From Anagrus nilaparvatae (Eukaryota > Arthropoda > Insecta > Hymenoptera > Mymaridae), in assembly GCA_022575985.1 (NCBI GenBank), contig JAKSXM010000007.1:58868501-58932500 (forward strand): a stretch of 64,000 nucleotides of DNA, read 5' to 3'. How positions within the stretch are numbered: position 1 is the first letter of the stretch; each line of letters opens with the position of its first letter. Positions 11,301 through 25,032 of this stretch are shown here, in pieces. Position numbers and translations under genes: made by a program. The notes below the pieces were generated by a model. The model was given only the letters and a program-made list of their open reading frames with translations. It was not told where the DNA came from and did no database searches.

Positions 11301-14300
11301 AGATTTTTAAAAATCAAAATGGCGTATTTCTAACCTCAGAAGCGGCGATAAATGCTGTTTAAACATATTTACGTTGTCTAGTAAGTTTTTCGGATCCATG
11401 ATTTTTAGCCCCTATTTTGATAATTAAAAATATGACCTCAGAATCGTGATAGCTGGTCCGAAAAACTTACTAGACAACGTAAATATTCTTAAAATAGCAA
11501 AAATCGCCGTTTTTGAGGATAGAAATACGCCATTTTTAATCCACCATTTTGGTTTTTAAAAATCTGTCTTCAAAATCGTGATCAGCGACCCCGAAAACCT
11601 CATTGGGGTATCAAAAATAGGCTCGATTAGCAATTCTTTTCAAGAATTAACCTTTCTTGATAATTTTTTGCCGATTTTACATAATATAGCGTTCATTACT
11701 CAAAACTGGACATCCAAAAATGGATTAAACCTTCAAAAATTACCAAAAATACATATACGTCCATTCTCGTACTGATAAAATTTTTGGATGCATTTAACAT
11801 TGCTGGCGGCTTGACTACGCAAAGTTTGTTTGAGTTTTTATAACGTATTTAGAATTAGTTTTTAAAAGTTCTTTAGAAATCAGGGATTGAATCTTAAGAT
11901 TATTTAAAAGCCAGTTCAAATAAAGTATTCCCTAAAATTTGAGGAATTAAATGTATTTCGAAAAATTGTTGGTACTTTTTAGGTTTTAATTAATTATTCT
12001 AATTTAATTTTAATTTAATATTTGATATTTGATTATTCTGTTTCTGTGTCAGTTGTAAATTTTGAGGTTATGTTAAATTTAATTGTTAGATTCTTTAGAG
12101 GTTAGAACTTGTATAATTGTTAAAATATTATCCAATCACGTTTATTTTATTTTTTTTATGGCTAATGATATTTAAAGAGATAAAAACAGAGAATAGTTTT
12201 TCTAATTAATGAAATTTATATCCTGAAAGTTTAAGATAATTTAGATGATTCCGCCATAACTGGCCATAATTTTTTCAATTTTTAGTTCCAGACTTTTATA
12301 ACATAAACAGATTTTTTGAATTAAAAATAACTTTAGTTGACTGTATGTTATAAACTCGATTATAAACATTTTTTCAAATATTTTTCATAACATAACTTTT
12401 ATACAACCGATAAATTTGATTAAAAAGAATTTTATTATGTTTTAAAATTAAAATTTATCACAAAATAAGCAGTAAAAAATATTTAATATTTCAAACACTA
12501 TTATGAAATAAAAGAAGAATTCAGTATTTCTAAAAGAAAATATGCACAAATAATTTTTTCTTACTCGCTATTTTTGCAAAAAAGTTTAAGTCCTATAAAT
12601 AAAATTTTTTATTTTATATACTATTTTTGTACATAATTTTTATAATATTTTGACTAAGGTATTATTTACTTTATTTATTTTAGAAACAAATTTTATTTTG
12701 CTTGATTTACTGTTAAGTTAGCCAAAAACAAAAATTAATAATTTTTATAAGTTATAGACGTGGTTTTATTTATAGACAAGGTACTAGCAATGTTAATGCG
12801 TCCAAAAATTTCAAATGAAGCAAAATTAATACTTCAGTGGAACCAATCTTTTTTTGGTTGCTAAAAAGGTGAAGGTTTTATCCATTTTTCAATGCCGACG
12901 TCTGAGTAATTAGCGATATTTCGCCCAAAATAGAAATTTGCATAAAAAATTGAACCAAATTATGGTTTTTCCTAGTTTTTGGGATCCCTGATACGATTCT
13001 AAATTCAAATTCTGATAATTGAAAATGGAAAATTTTAACCTCAAAATTTGTAATTTAAAAGTTAAATTATAATTTTCAGCCTGGTTTTCAGGGTTGTAGA
13101 GAACGATTCTGAAATTAGGTTTTCGACATGATCAGCAACACTTGTAAATATACGTAAAAATGCTTGAAATAACTTTAAAAAACCGCTTTCGATTTCAGAA
13201 AGTTATTAATTTGCCATTTTAAGTCTGCCACTTTAAATTTTAAAAGCATGATCGAAGCATGATTTCAAAATTGTGGTCAGCGACCCTATAAACGTAGTAT
13301 AAATATATCAAAAATTATAGCTCAATCATCAAAATTTTTTAAAAATTTGCATTGCTTGCTTATTTTAGGTGATGCTAAGTTCGTTAATTACAAGGTTAAT
13401 TACTCAAAACTGGCCATCAAAAAATGGATAAAACCTTGAATATCGTCTTTGGTGACCAAGCTTTTGACAAAAAATAATTGAATAGACTTGAAATCGGTAT
13501 TGAAATGGATACATTTTACCCAGGAGTTTAAAAAAATTAAAATTGTTGAATACATTTTGCCTTTAAAAATTATTATAATGCATTTCAAAAGATTAGTTTT
13601 TATCTCGGTTTTTATTTATTTTATTAGGTATTGATTTATTTTATTTTATTATAGTTTATTTATTATATATGCAGGAATTGAAAAGTTGATGAATTACTGC
13701 CAGTCAATATTTAAATTACCTTTTGATTTATTGCTGTCTATAATAAAAAAATATGTAAATAAAATGCATTTATTATTAATTTATTTATATTTATAAATAA
13801 TAATAAATAATTATGTCTGAAGTTGTACCGACAATTCTTTCTAAATTTATGTTAATTTTTAGCAACAAAATAAATTTTTTTTTTCTTCACATGAATAGCA
13901 AAAATTATATTTGTTTAAAAATAGTCTTTTAGGTACTTACATAATGTAAAACAAGTGTCGAAATAATGAATTATATAAAAAAGGGTGTGAAGTTTATATG
14001 CATTTACGGGGTCACGAGCATGAGTGCTTAATATAGCAGGGCCGGGAATGAATTATGCCTCGCTTATCACGCGATTGTCTAATTTTTTATGACGATGTTA
14101 AATAGCTTATTTTTTGCAATATTTTTTGAAATTTGAAGAAAAATTTTACTTTTATTTTCTTTCTTTGCTCTAAATTTACAGAACTTTAGTAGCAAATTCT
14201 AAATGTTACCATATTATCGAATAGCGAAATTTTTAAAATTTACTTGAAAAAAGGCTAAATATTTAAAAATTATTTCATTTGTGTTAAAATAAGGTTAAAT

Positions 14301-17300
14301 AAGGGTTAAAACTAAAAAACGTAGATTATTAATAGGTACGAAGCTTGGGACCCATGCCACCCATGGATGTAACAGAGGACTTATTAAGTCATTATCCGGA
14401 TTCGTGGGCAGTTATTTATATTCCAAAGTAATCCATAATTTGGCTCGAATAACTTAAAATTATAAACGAGAAAATAATATTAAAAATGACAAAGTTAACT
14501 AAGTTTACTATTTTAATATTTTTATAATTTATGTAATATGTAATTTGATATTATAAATTAATAATTTATACTCGAATATTAAAAAATTAGCATACATTAT
14601 TTATAAGTTTTAAATAATTTTAAAATTTCTTAAAAAATTTATGAGAATTTCTATTTTATAATCAATTTTATATTAAAGTATCAGTTATAGGTATAACACA
14701 CAAATTTTTAATTAATAATAATTTTTTTTTATATAAGCTTCTTTAATAATAGCACAATAAAAAAAGTCGCATAATAGCCTTGTAATCTTTATTATTACAT
14801 TAGTTAAATAATTATAAAAAATTATAAAGAAAAATAAAATTAATTGATCTAATCTTCTAAATTAGTACTCTATAGTTACCTATATATTATGTTGCAACAA
14901 ATTAAATGGCATATCTTAAAAATTATGATAATTATTATTTTGATTATATTTAATTTATTAGAAAATTATTTAAATTATTATGTATATTTCCAATTATTTG
15001 AGATGTGCTTTTGTTTAGTTTTGAAATTTTCAAAAATGGGTAGGTAAAGGTCAGATTAAGGTATTAGGATAGTGAAAATTTTTGATAACAGAATTGCATG
15101 AAACTTATAAAATATAAAGATAAAGTCTTTAAAAAATGAAATAAACTTTCTTTTACAACTTTGGTTGCCTAATTATTATTTAATCAAGAAAAAAGTGTAG
15201 GTAGTTTAACATTGCTCTTATGGAAAATCATCTTTGGAGCTTAGGAAAAGTATAATTGCGATAACACAGATTAATGAAACTTAAATATATGGTAAATAAA
15301 AGCTCAAAGATTATATTTCCAATTTGTTTTACTTGTTTCATTGCATAATTATTAAATAATTAAATAAAAAGTATGTAAATAACCTAGTATTATACTAATA
15401 CATATACGATTTTACATATGTATGTAGCGCCGATAATTCAGAAATCGAACAAAAATACCAACAAAATGGCGTATCACTATCCTAATACCTTAAGTTCAAA
15501 TTTTAAATACATACGTATAACTGCAAAAAACTGGTAGTGGTTTCAAATTGCCCCAAAATTTTTGAAAATGATAAATATCATGAATTTTCCAACAGTGTTA
15601 TCACAGCTATTTTATATACTATAAAAATACTGTAGCTGGGGGTTGTATATTGAATAATAGGAAAGCAAGCACGAAAGCGAACTTTAAGATAACCACTGAA
15701 TAAGGTTTTGTATTAAAAGATCAGAAATCGTTTGAAGTCCCTAAATCGAAATTATCTAGGAAGTTATTCTAATTTTAGGCCTTTAGGATAAATAAGTTTT
15801 TCTGAAGTAGCTTAATTAGCTTATCTTAAGGTATTTCCAACCATTCTTTTAGTGTTTCTAGTTTCCATAAAAATAAAAAAGTTATACTAAACAATGGTGA
15901 TTATTTTTTTGATTCTCTTGCTAGAGAATAGCCGAAGAATGGCCAATTTTTCCGCTTTAACTCATTTTAGGGTATTTTCGGCGATTCTTAAGATGTTTAA
16001 AGTTTTCATTACAAAATTAACTAAATTATTCTTAAACACCTGTTTTCTGGATAGTATGATTTTCGAAAATGTTAATTTTTTTTCGATGAGCGAAATTTAA
16101 AAAAAAAATTTTTTTTACTTTTTGGGTTATTTGCAATCATCAGCATAAAATCACTTATTAACATTCAGTCAAGTTCGGTTACAACTATGGGGATCAGATA
16201 GATAAAGTAAATTTAATAATTTCAAATTTAGCAGATTTTCTCCTTTACAACCGAGTATTTAACATAAAATTATGAAACTAAAAACAATAATTTAATATTA
16301 TTATAAATTGAAAATATAATTTCGATGATAAAAAATAATAAAATAAAATTAACGGTTTATTTTATTAAAAAATATATAAAAATCAAACTACACGATCAAC
16401 CTACGTAGAATTCTGCCTACACTATAATAATATATATAATAAATAATATTTTTTTAAATAAGCCTTCTACATATCTCATACAGCTCTCATAATATAGTAG
16501 AAGATGCAATTTATTTACAAACACATAAAAAACTTTTAAAAAATAACCTATTATTATTATAACAATTTTGTTTTTTTCTTTTATTACATAATTAGAATTT
16601 CACATACGAGTTACAATTTTTCCCAGATTATTTATCTATATATAGAGAAAAATGAAGAAGAAAACTTTTAATTGCTTTAAATATTACAGACATGTGGAAA
16701 ATAATTTTTTATATATGAAATGTACTATCACTTTTTTTATCGTTCATCTAATAATATGTGAGATTTCATAAGTAGTTAATGGGAGATTCAAGTGTTTATA
16801 TAAAAGTTGTTTGAATAAGCATATACTTAAAAATATATCAACTTGCTTTATTTTTAGTTGCAAAATGTACAAGCATCTGGATTTATTTTGCTTTTTTTTT
16901 TTTTTTAACTTTTGCCATAATGTAAACAATTTTTCCCATAAATTTCATTATTGATTTATTTTATTTCAAATGTTTTAAATAATTTGTTCTATTTTTGATT
17001 TACTTAAAAAAAGATTACTTATAATTGCTGTCAATCTTATTTTAGCCTAAAAAAAATTGGCTTATTATATTAAAATACCCTACCCATTTCATTTTTGACG
17101 TTTAATAAGATACTTAACTTAACTTACCCTATATCTCGAGCTATATCTTTAATATGTCAAGTCATTATTTTTAAAAATAGCAAGTTTATTAATTTCTTAT
17201 AAATACGCGGGTGTTTTATGCTAAAATTTTGTTTCTTATACCTATAGTATAAGTAAGTCGGGGCTTAGGTGTAAAAAAAAAGGCCAAACCTCTGAAAACC

Positions 17301-20300
17301 ACGACCATGGCTGATTTACGATGAAACCTATGGGTATCTCTTCAGATAGCCCTAAAGAACAGAATGGACTTCAAATAAAGTCGGGCTTTTGAAAATTGGG
17401 TGAAATTACCCCCAATGTCCTCCCCCCTTAAGTCCTAAAATTTAAATTGATCATTTTTCGTAAATTTAACGACCCCTAGTAGGTTTTTTGGGTCACTGAT
17501 CACGAATATGATGTCGGTTTTTACCGAAAATGATTCAGCTGCCCACAATAGGCAACTTTAGGTTATAATTTCGGTATTTTTAGAATAGATCCTTTTTTTT
17601 GTAATTTTAACGATTCCTAGTAGGTTTTTTGGGTCACTGAACACGAATATGATATCGGGTTTTACGGAAAATGATTCAGTTGCCCACAATAGGCAACCCA
17701 AACCCAGGTGACCCAAAAAACCTACCAGGAATCGTTAAAATTACAAAAAAAAGGATCTATTCTAAAAATACCGAAAAATTAACCTAAAGTTGCCTATTGT
17801 GGGCAGCTGAATCATTTTCGGTAAAAACCGACATCATATTCGTGTTCAGTGACCCAAAAAACCTACTAGGGGTCGTTAAATTTACGAAAAAAGATCAATT
17901 TAAATTTTAGGACTTAAGGGGGGGGGGAATTGGGGGTAATTTCACCCAATTTTCAAAAGCCCAACTTTATTTGAAGTCCATTCTGTTCTTTAGGGCTATC
18001 TGAAGAGATTCCCATAGGTATCATCGTAAATCAGCCATGGTCGTGGTTTTAATTTTTGAATTACGGAATAGACCCGACTATGTAACCTTTTAAAAGTGGT
18101 GGATTCTTCGGGGGGTAAGGTGGGAATAGCTTCTTCCTGAGAACCAAAAACATGCTTCTTTTTTATACAATTTTGTATGATCGAACTGATTCGACCCTTC
18201 CCCTACCTCTGCTCAAAAAATTTCTGCCGAAGCTAAAATTTTCCTTTTTCAGCCCTGGTTCTTTATACCATACATAACCTACTATAATTTACTGAGTCAT
18301 TTAAATAACTGAAGGTTTTAGCGCTAAAAAATTGTTTATTATCTATACTGAATATGCATTAAAACCATATCGATCTATTATTGTAATTTCTTTGAAACTT
18401 TTAAATTCATTGTTAATTAAATAATGCTGTATTCGAGGTTGTATTTATCGTAAGGACATCATCCGGGACAACTGCAGATCTTTCATCAGATTTGTCGTAC
18501 TTTTCCTCTTCCCTAGTTACAGTTATCACCTGAAGGGATGGAGAGGGTTTTTGAAATCTACAAATCTAGGTTGAAGAAAAAAGATCTTCTATATAACTTT
18601 TTTTGGTCACTAAATCCGAACCTGGAGTCCTTAAAAGCTCCTATTACATTTTATTAACTCGCATCAGAATTTCGGTGGATAATTAAAATATCCCAATACT
18701 TTTTTATCTAATCATCAAAATATAGACACTCTTTAAGGTTTACTTTTGAAATTTTTAGGTTTACTCTTGAAAATTTCAGGTTTACTCTTGAAATTTTTAA
18801 CTGATATAGTGATATCGCAACAGACTACAGTTTACTCATGAGAAAGAAGTTGACAATAGTATAAATTTTTTAAGCATTAAATTAACTAGCCTGAAAAATA
18901 AACTAATACATTACTGGTACAGGAAACCAGCTTCATCGGGTAGATACTTGAACTTCAATTCTGCACACATAAAACATCAAAAAATACGGATGATATACAC
19001 ACTAGTAGACAAATCTTTATTACCATCTAATAAAAAATTTCATACAGACGACCTTGCAATTGTTAAACAACTATTATTCGACTATTATTGAACAATGATT
19101 ACCCAAGCAAGTTCATAGATTATTAAATAAACACTCTTGAATACAGAGCTTAAGATAATAAAAACATTGAAAATGTGAGTGATATGCCATATGCCATACA
19201 AAAACAAATAATAGCCAAGAAACCAAAGATATGCATTCGCAATATTGATGGTTTTTACAATAGAATGTCAGGATGTTTAATAAATATGATGTCATCATCA
19301 TACCCATAATTGAGAAAAGCAACAGCCATATAGTTATCAAGGCCAAAGATAAACTAAGAAAGGGTGAAAATACTAATGTAATATATACGATATATATCTT
19401 ACTATATAGTATGAAGAGTGTGATGCAACATATGGAGGAAAAACCAAACGCAAAGTGTAGATACGAATTGGTGAACACGAGGCTGGTGTAGATAAAGAGA
19501 TCAAAAAAGAAATAGCTTTAAATAACATCTAAAAATTATAAAAAAATTACCCCACTTTTAGGGGATGATATAACATTTTCTAGGGTTTGCACGTTAAAAT
19601 GGACTTCGGAAATGAAAAGAGCAGCCCCGATTACCTACTGGGTAAAATTTTTAGCTCAAAATATCGATTTTTCCATTAAAAAAAATTCAAATGGCTTGAA
19701 TGTGTCGATTAGGCGTTAATGGGTTAACCAAAGACAAAGAAAAAGAAAAACAATAAGCTGGGAGTCATAGGTTCCATAAATAAAAAAGCTGAACTACCAA
19801 AAAACACCAATCATAATACTGATAACAGCACTAAGAAGAAAGACAACATAGCACCTATCACTCAGCATTATATCAATACGAAACACAATTTTAAGTGGGA
19901 AAATTATCAAATTTTGGATAAAGAACCTTCATATCATAAACCCAGCACATCTGAGGTCCTGTACATCAATACTAAAAAAAAATCTATCAACCTACAAGAG
20001 GATTCTAAAGGATTATTTAAACCATATCTTTCTGTAACTCACAGAATGAAAAAACGTAATCGTTCATTGTTTACATAATGTTACCATAACAACGAAACTC
20101 CAGCGCTCGTATGCTTATTGATTATCTATAAATATATCTATATACTCTATCGATCAATATTTTCAGAGATGCCGTTTAGTAATACGATTTATGATATTAT
20201 TTCAAATAGTTATATATATTTACCAATATCAACATTAATACTACATACATACAATTTTTAAATTATTTGTATGGTTAATTTATAACTGTTAATTTCCAAA

Positions 20301-23300
20301 CAATTAAAACTCTGAGATAATAACTTATTTAGACTAATTAAATTTAAATGATTTATTAATCAATATTTCTGTGATATTATTTATACATATATTTTTAATT
20401 TTAAACATGGCATTAGTCAAAATTAATCAACAAATATTCATATATGACGCATTATTTTTTTTTTACTACTTAATTCGGACAAAAATCTGAAAAAAAAAAT
20501 TTGAAAGGACATCGATATGACCCGTGTTTTCTGGTAGTTTGAACCTTCAGAAAACCGAAAAAAATCGTGAACAAGAAATCGGCGATAGGTGCCAAAAAGA
20601 TTTTTCCATTTTTATGTCAAAAACTGCCTTTTTTTCGTAACTGAGCTACCCGATTTTCGAAAATTTTTATTTTAGGGGTTTTTCACGGTATTTTTCGGGA
20701 TTTTTGTTTAAAACAAGTTAAAACAAGTTCAAAACTAATAGAAAAAAGGATTCAGCATCGGTTTTTAGCAATATTTTGACATTTATAAGCTAGAAAACCT
20801 GTTTTTTTTGTTGTTGCTTTTTTTCAAATTTGGTTTTATTACTTTTTCTTGCATCTTAGGCTGTTTTTAATCTATGTAAGAGTTAAACTGGTGAATATTG
20901 ATAATTTTTAGTCCAAATTAATTGTTACATACCATTAAGATGCCCTAAAATAATTATTTTAATGCGCTACAATGATAGAACCCGAGAGTCCCAATTTTTT
21001 AATTCTTGTTAAAATGAAGTAATTATACTTTTCTATCTTAAATATTTTGTCTATTTTATTTTTATCTCATAAAATATATTTTTCCAAGCAAATAAAACTC
21101 CATTAATTATTATATGCCCAAATATTTTTCATTTTTACACGTTTATAACCAATTTTTTCAATTAACTTTAAATTTAAAAATTAATTGGAAAAAAATGAAC
21201 ATTTTAATGTAAATAAATTTTTAAAAAAATTCAATATACTTAAAATTTTTAATAACTATCAAATTATTAACATAATACCTGCATCTTTAAATATCTAATT
21301 TATAAAGTTACAATATAAATTAAAAAACTTGAAGACTTAAGAAAATACAAATTATAACTATGTTGATTAAAAAAAAAAACTACTATCAACATCTCATATT
21401 TCTATTTTAAGTTTTATATTACAAAAAATATATTATTATCATTATATTTATGCCTTATTTGGCATCAAATTTTTTTTTATCTTAATAAAAAATTATAATA
21501 TACAGAGAAATAAAAATTGAAATATTTTGCCAAAAATATAAATTTTCAGACGTTAATAATTTTTTTATGCATTGGCTAAGAAAAGTAAATTATTACGATA
21601 AGGAGAGAGAAAAATTTTATGTAATAATAATTTTTTTTATTACTTTCTCTTCTTTTACAGAATTTATATTGTTGTATTATTCATATTTTATTTTATGGCA
21701 TCTTTCGTCACTATTCAACACATAATTTTTCACATTCTTTTATAGTACATTTTTTATGGCTTAAATAATAAATTGTAATTATTATAAAATTTATTACACT
21801 AAATTCATTTTTAATTTTACTTCAATATAAAGCAAGTTTATTATTCATTTTATAGTTAATTTTCTATTGTTTTATCTTACTGTGTTTGAAAAAAGTTTTA
21901 CAAATGTTAGTTAACTTTTGGAAGGCTTTCGAACAAATTTTAATAAGTTAAAATTTGCATGGTTTCTTACTTATTTGTTAGACCGACAACAGGCTGTTCT
22001 TACCTCACACTTTTTTAAAGAATTAATCTCAAAATAATTCCTCCCTAACGAATTAAATAAACATTCATTCTTTTCTGACAAAAAATTCTTTTAGGTTTAG
22101 TGTGTATTTAATATAATATCAAAGAAGATAATATTATATACTGTTGGTATCTTCTTTGATAATATTGAGCCCTTCGTTTCTAAGGCCAGGAAGCCCGTTG
22201 GAATAAACAGAGGGTATCGGGGGTGTTTTCAAAATATTAAGAGTCATTCATAAATATTAATTGTAATTTAGTAATGTTTGTTACTTAATATTTACATAAT
22301 TATTTATAAAGTATTCTTTCATTTTTAAGGGAATAGTTTATTATACTTAATGAACAAAATCAATTCAAATCAAACTTATATTTTTTGAATCATTGTTTCC
22401 ATTTGCTGTATTCTTAAAATATATAAAAAATTCTAAACAAATTATGATAAATAAATAATGATAATTTAATATTCAGCTTGTATTTTCATAAATTATTTTT
22501 TTTATTCACCTCGCTATTCACATATAATTAGTGGTACTTATAAAGAGCACATAGTAAATTTATCCATTTAATACTTTTTCTTCTATGGGATTAAGAGAAC
22601 TTGCGAGAGAACTTGTTACATAATGGAAGATAAAAAAGCACAATTTTTCTTTTGATCTTTTTAATGATGAAAGAAAATGCTCTTTAAATGAATTTTTAAA
22701 ACATTCAAGTATCTTTCAATTATTTTGTGAACTTTATGGAATATATGGGTCGAGGTTTTATGACATAATTTTTTTCTTTGAGCTTTTTAAAGTATTTAAG
22801 TACTATATAAAAAAAAGACTTTAGTACTCATTTTGTTATAGCCTATGGGAATAAAATGTCTTTTTTTATAAAACTTAAAGACTGTCGAGGCATATGAAGT
22901 CTGACAGTTTGCTAAGCTTTAATTTTGCTTGGATTGCTTTTATATAGATTGGCTAAGAAAGCAATCAGAACTCTCTAACAGTGAATATAATAGAATATAG
23001 ACTATCTAATATATTGCATCTAGGGTACAGAATTTATGGATTCACTTGAAAAGAATGATCAAGCTAACGCCTAAAATTTTTCACGCATAAAGGGCTTCTC
23101 GGCGTGCCTATGCAATTTTTTTGCTTGCCTAACTTCTATATACAATGTGCAACTAGGTGCCAAGCTCGGTGATAAGTTTTACATTTAGGCGATCAGAAAT
23201 ATTTTTGTGAGCAAAAAAAAGTGTCATATACAATAAGGGTCCGAATAAAGGCGTAAATTGTAAAATTACGAGCTTGAGCGTCTCTTTGATCTCAGACTAT

Positions 23301-25032
23301 AATCTAAACATTCGCGCTCGTGTTTTAAACTATAGTCATAGCATAAGTGAACAAAAAATGAATGAAAAACCCCTTCTAAATACTGGCGGTCGTGCAAAAT
23401 ATCATTATTTTAATGACAAAATTCCATAAAAAATTCTAAGAAAAACCACATTAAAAAATATGAAATTAAAATAACCAATAAAAAAAAAAATCAAACTGTG
23501 AAAAAAAAATTTACTTTTACTTAAAAACAAAATTAGCCTTTTTGTCCTGGTCTAACCATTAATTCTTATCTAACATAATTACATACAACTATTTTTTTTA
23601 ACAAAACGTGGTCACGAAAAGCTTTTTATACATATTTTTCTTTTTTAACATCCCTTTTTTATATTTCATTTTAATTATATTATTATTATACAATAAACAT
23701 ACGTGAATACAACATTTTTTTCTCAGGTTCATTGTACTACCCTCTTAACGTAAATATTTTTCAACTCACGTGGTATACTTGTACATGTACGGTTAGCTAG
23801 TAGTTATAGAAGTTCAGGGTGATTTTTTTTATATAAACTTTTATTTTCACCCTTATTTCTAACATTTTCATTTTTATAGGGTTGTGTTGTACTGATATAT
23901 TCGTATGTTCATGAAATGTTAACAATTATTATAGGCAGGTGACATTACTTTGACACGCAAAATATATATTGTTTTTTTTATTGTAGCTATTGTAACCGTT
24001 AAAAGTAATTTTACTGTCTGTTATGATTGTGTAAAAAAGCAATAATTTTTCTTATCTATTTGTAATAATCTATTTTAAAATTTAATTATTTAAAAAAAAA
24101 ATGTCATAATAATTTATTTGTTTTAATTTTTATGTTACAGGCTATTGGTTTAGCAACAGCAGTATTAGCGATATGGATGTTAGTTGATAATACATTTTTG
24201 GTATCATTGATACCAGAGCAACAAAATTTTTACAATGGATTATACATATTATTAGCTGCTGGTGCATTAATGATATTTATATCATTCCTTGGTTGCTGTG
24301 GTGCAATTAGAGAATCACAATGTATGCTTGTTTGTTTCTTTAGTTGTTTACTTATTGTCATTGTTGCACAAATTGCTGCCAGTGGATGGCTTTACACCAA
24401 TAGTGATAAATTACGTGGCTTAATTAAACAAAATATTGCTGCAACTGTTAAGGTAAATGAACTTTTTGTATCAGCATTTTTTTAAAGGTTATTAAATTAA
24501 TTTTTTGCTTATTCAATTTTTTGGTATTTTTAGAACGAATATGGACAAATAGCATCAAGAACTGAAATTGTTGATATTTTCCAATCTAATCTACAATGCT
24601 GTGGAGCTAATGGACCTGGAGATTGGGCAAGCAGCAAGTACAATAACAAAAATCGTAAAGATTCAACCATAAGTCTAACAGTCAGCCATGAAGTTAATCC
24701 ATTTAAAGTTCCTGAAAGTTGTTGTAGAAGTTCTAAATCTCAAGAATGTGCTATTGCCCGTGAATTACTTGTTGGAGGTCCAGTACCACCAGCAGTTTAT
24801 AGTCAGGTAAGAATTATTAATACTAAATTTAAATTTTTTTAGATTTTTTTCTAATGAAATTATTTTTTTTCTTTTACAGGGCTGCACAGATAAAGTATTA
24901 GAAGTATTGGATAAAAATAGCTGTTACCTCATATACTTTATACTTGGAGTTTGTGGAATTGAACTTTTAGGATTATTATTTTCATTAATTATTTGTTGTG
25001 CCATTGGTTCAACTGAAAAATATAAATCTTAA
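8337..25032 (+). CDS. Tetraspanin
   Basis: A four-pass membrane organiser of the tetraspanin family, 267 aa, full length for the family. Exons: 8337-8402, 24141-24452, 24534-24806, 24880-25032. All junctions are phase 0 with GT..AG ends, and the stop TAA is at 25030-25032. Exon 1 encodes MVLNNCYGLLKYILVFVNLIFW, the cytoplasmic Cys plus most of membrane segment 1. Exon 2 finishes segment 1 and carries segments 2 and 3, with the hallmark GCCGAIRES after segment 2. The large extracellular loop (about 106-225) has CCG at 148-150, a PESCC motif and a further Cys in GCTDK. Segment 4 ends with Cys residues before a short tail (TEKYKS). The AAAAATGG start context is good. Intron 1 is about 15.7 kb and full of repeats; introns 2 and 3 are under 85 bp. 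I cannot assign a named orthologue. Confidence 0.9.
8403..11027. other. Tetraspanin intron 1, first part
   Basis: Extremely AT-rich, low-complexity intronic DNA with many A and T runs. I see no ORF above background, no repeat boundary and no RNA gene. An enhancer could sit here but nothing in the sequence marks one. Confidence 0.5.
11028..11817. mobile_element. Foldback element, 0.79 kb, TA-flanked
   Basis: A long palindrome. The left end at 11030 reads GTCAAGGCGCCAGCAATG and runs on into TTAAATGCATCC; the right end, ending 11815, is its complement with one mismatch. The arms continue inwards over most of the element: the words around 11085-11170 reappear complemented around 11690-11770. TA dinucleotides flank both ends (11028-11029, 11816-11817). 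This fits a non-autonomous DNA transposon of the TA-inserting type. The 65-aa frame on its right arm is not a gene. Confidence 0.7.
12773..13470. mobile_element. Diverged relative of the 11.0-kb foldback
   Basis: The left end (TAGACAAGGTACTAGCAATG, followed by TTAATGCGTCC) resembles the left end of the 11030 element. Further in, GGTTTTATCC and TGAGTAATTAGCG reappear complemented near 13385-13435 (ACTCAAAACTGGCCATC, GGATAAAACC). It is an older, degraded foldback whose right terminus I cannot place exactly. It contains two or three copies of the recurring GGTTTT-GGGTC-type motif. Confidence 0.5.
13471..17294. other. Tetraspanin intron 1, middle part
   Basis: AT-rich intronic DNA. A GC-richer patch at 13990-14080 and another near 14340-14410 look like fragments of old inserts. 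Open frames such as 15894-16100 are short and compositionally like background. No gene or RNA supported. Confidence 0.4.
17295..18050. mobile_element. Foldback element, 0.76 kb
   Basis: A near-perfect palindrome. The left arm begins AAAACCACGACCATGGCTGA at 17295; the right arm ends with its complement at 18050. Both arms contain GGACTTCAAATAAAG and a G/C-rich block (CCCCCAATGTCC in the left arm, its diverged complement in the right). The centre is near 17695. Each arm carries two copies of GGTTTTTTGGGTCACTGA plus ACGAATATGAT, so the motif is also internally tandem. No target duplication is evident. Confidence 0.7.
18905..20060 (+). mobile_element. Decayed Penelope-like retroelement, 3' part
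   Basis: Broken reading frames on the plus strand match the 3' half of Penelope-like elements. At 18912-19030 a frame reads YWYRKPASSGRYLNFNSAH, the usual sequence just after the reverse transcriptase core. At 19430-19530 a frame with one internal stop reads YGGKTKRKV then IRIGEHEAGVDKEI, which looks like the start of the GIY-YIG endonuclease domain. At 19850-20058 a frame reads ITQHYINTKHNFKWENYQIL, then LDKEPSYHK and INLQEDSKGL, the endonuclease C terminus. About 300 bp of unrelated-looking sequence (19535-19715) splits the endonuclease part. The catalytic reverse transcriptase core is not present, so this is a dead 5'-truncated copy. It lies inside tetraspanin intron 1 in the same orientation. 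Confidence 0.7.
20061..24140. other. Tetraspanin intron 1, last part
   Basis: AT-rich intronic DNA. It holds a half-copy of a foldback repeat (22019-22111), a perfect 13-bp hairpin (22118-22130 with 22148-22160) and an old repeat-like GC-richer stretch at 23040-23420. The acceptor for the second tetraspanin exon (ttttatgttacag) is at 24128-24140. No gene seen. Confidence 0.45.
22019..22111 (+). repeat. Half-copy of the 45.6-kb foldback
   Basis: The words AATTAAATAAACATTCATTC, ACAAAAAATTCTTTTAGGTT and GTGTGTATTTA occur here in the same order as in the right arm of the foldback at 45639-45891. The opposite arm is absent, so this is a solo arm or a decayed copy. Confidence 0.55.

Noticed and set aside
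19113..19478. 121-codon hydrophobic minus-strand frame
   Set aside because: It is antisense to the Penelope-like remnant and has no splice partners or family match.
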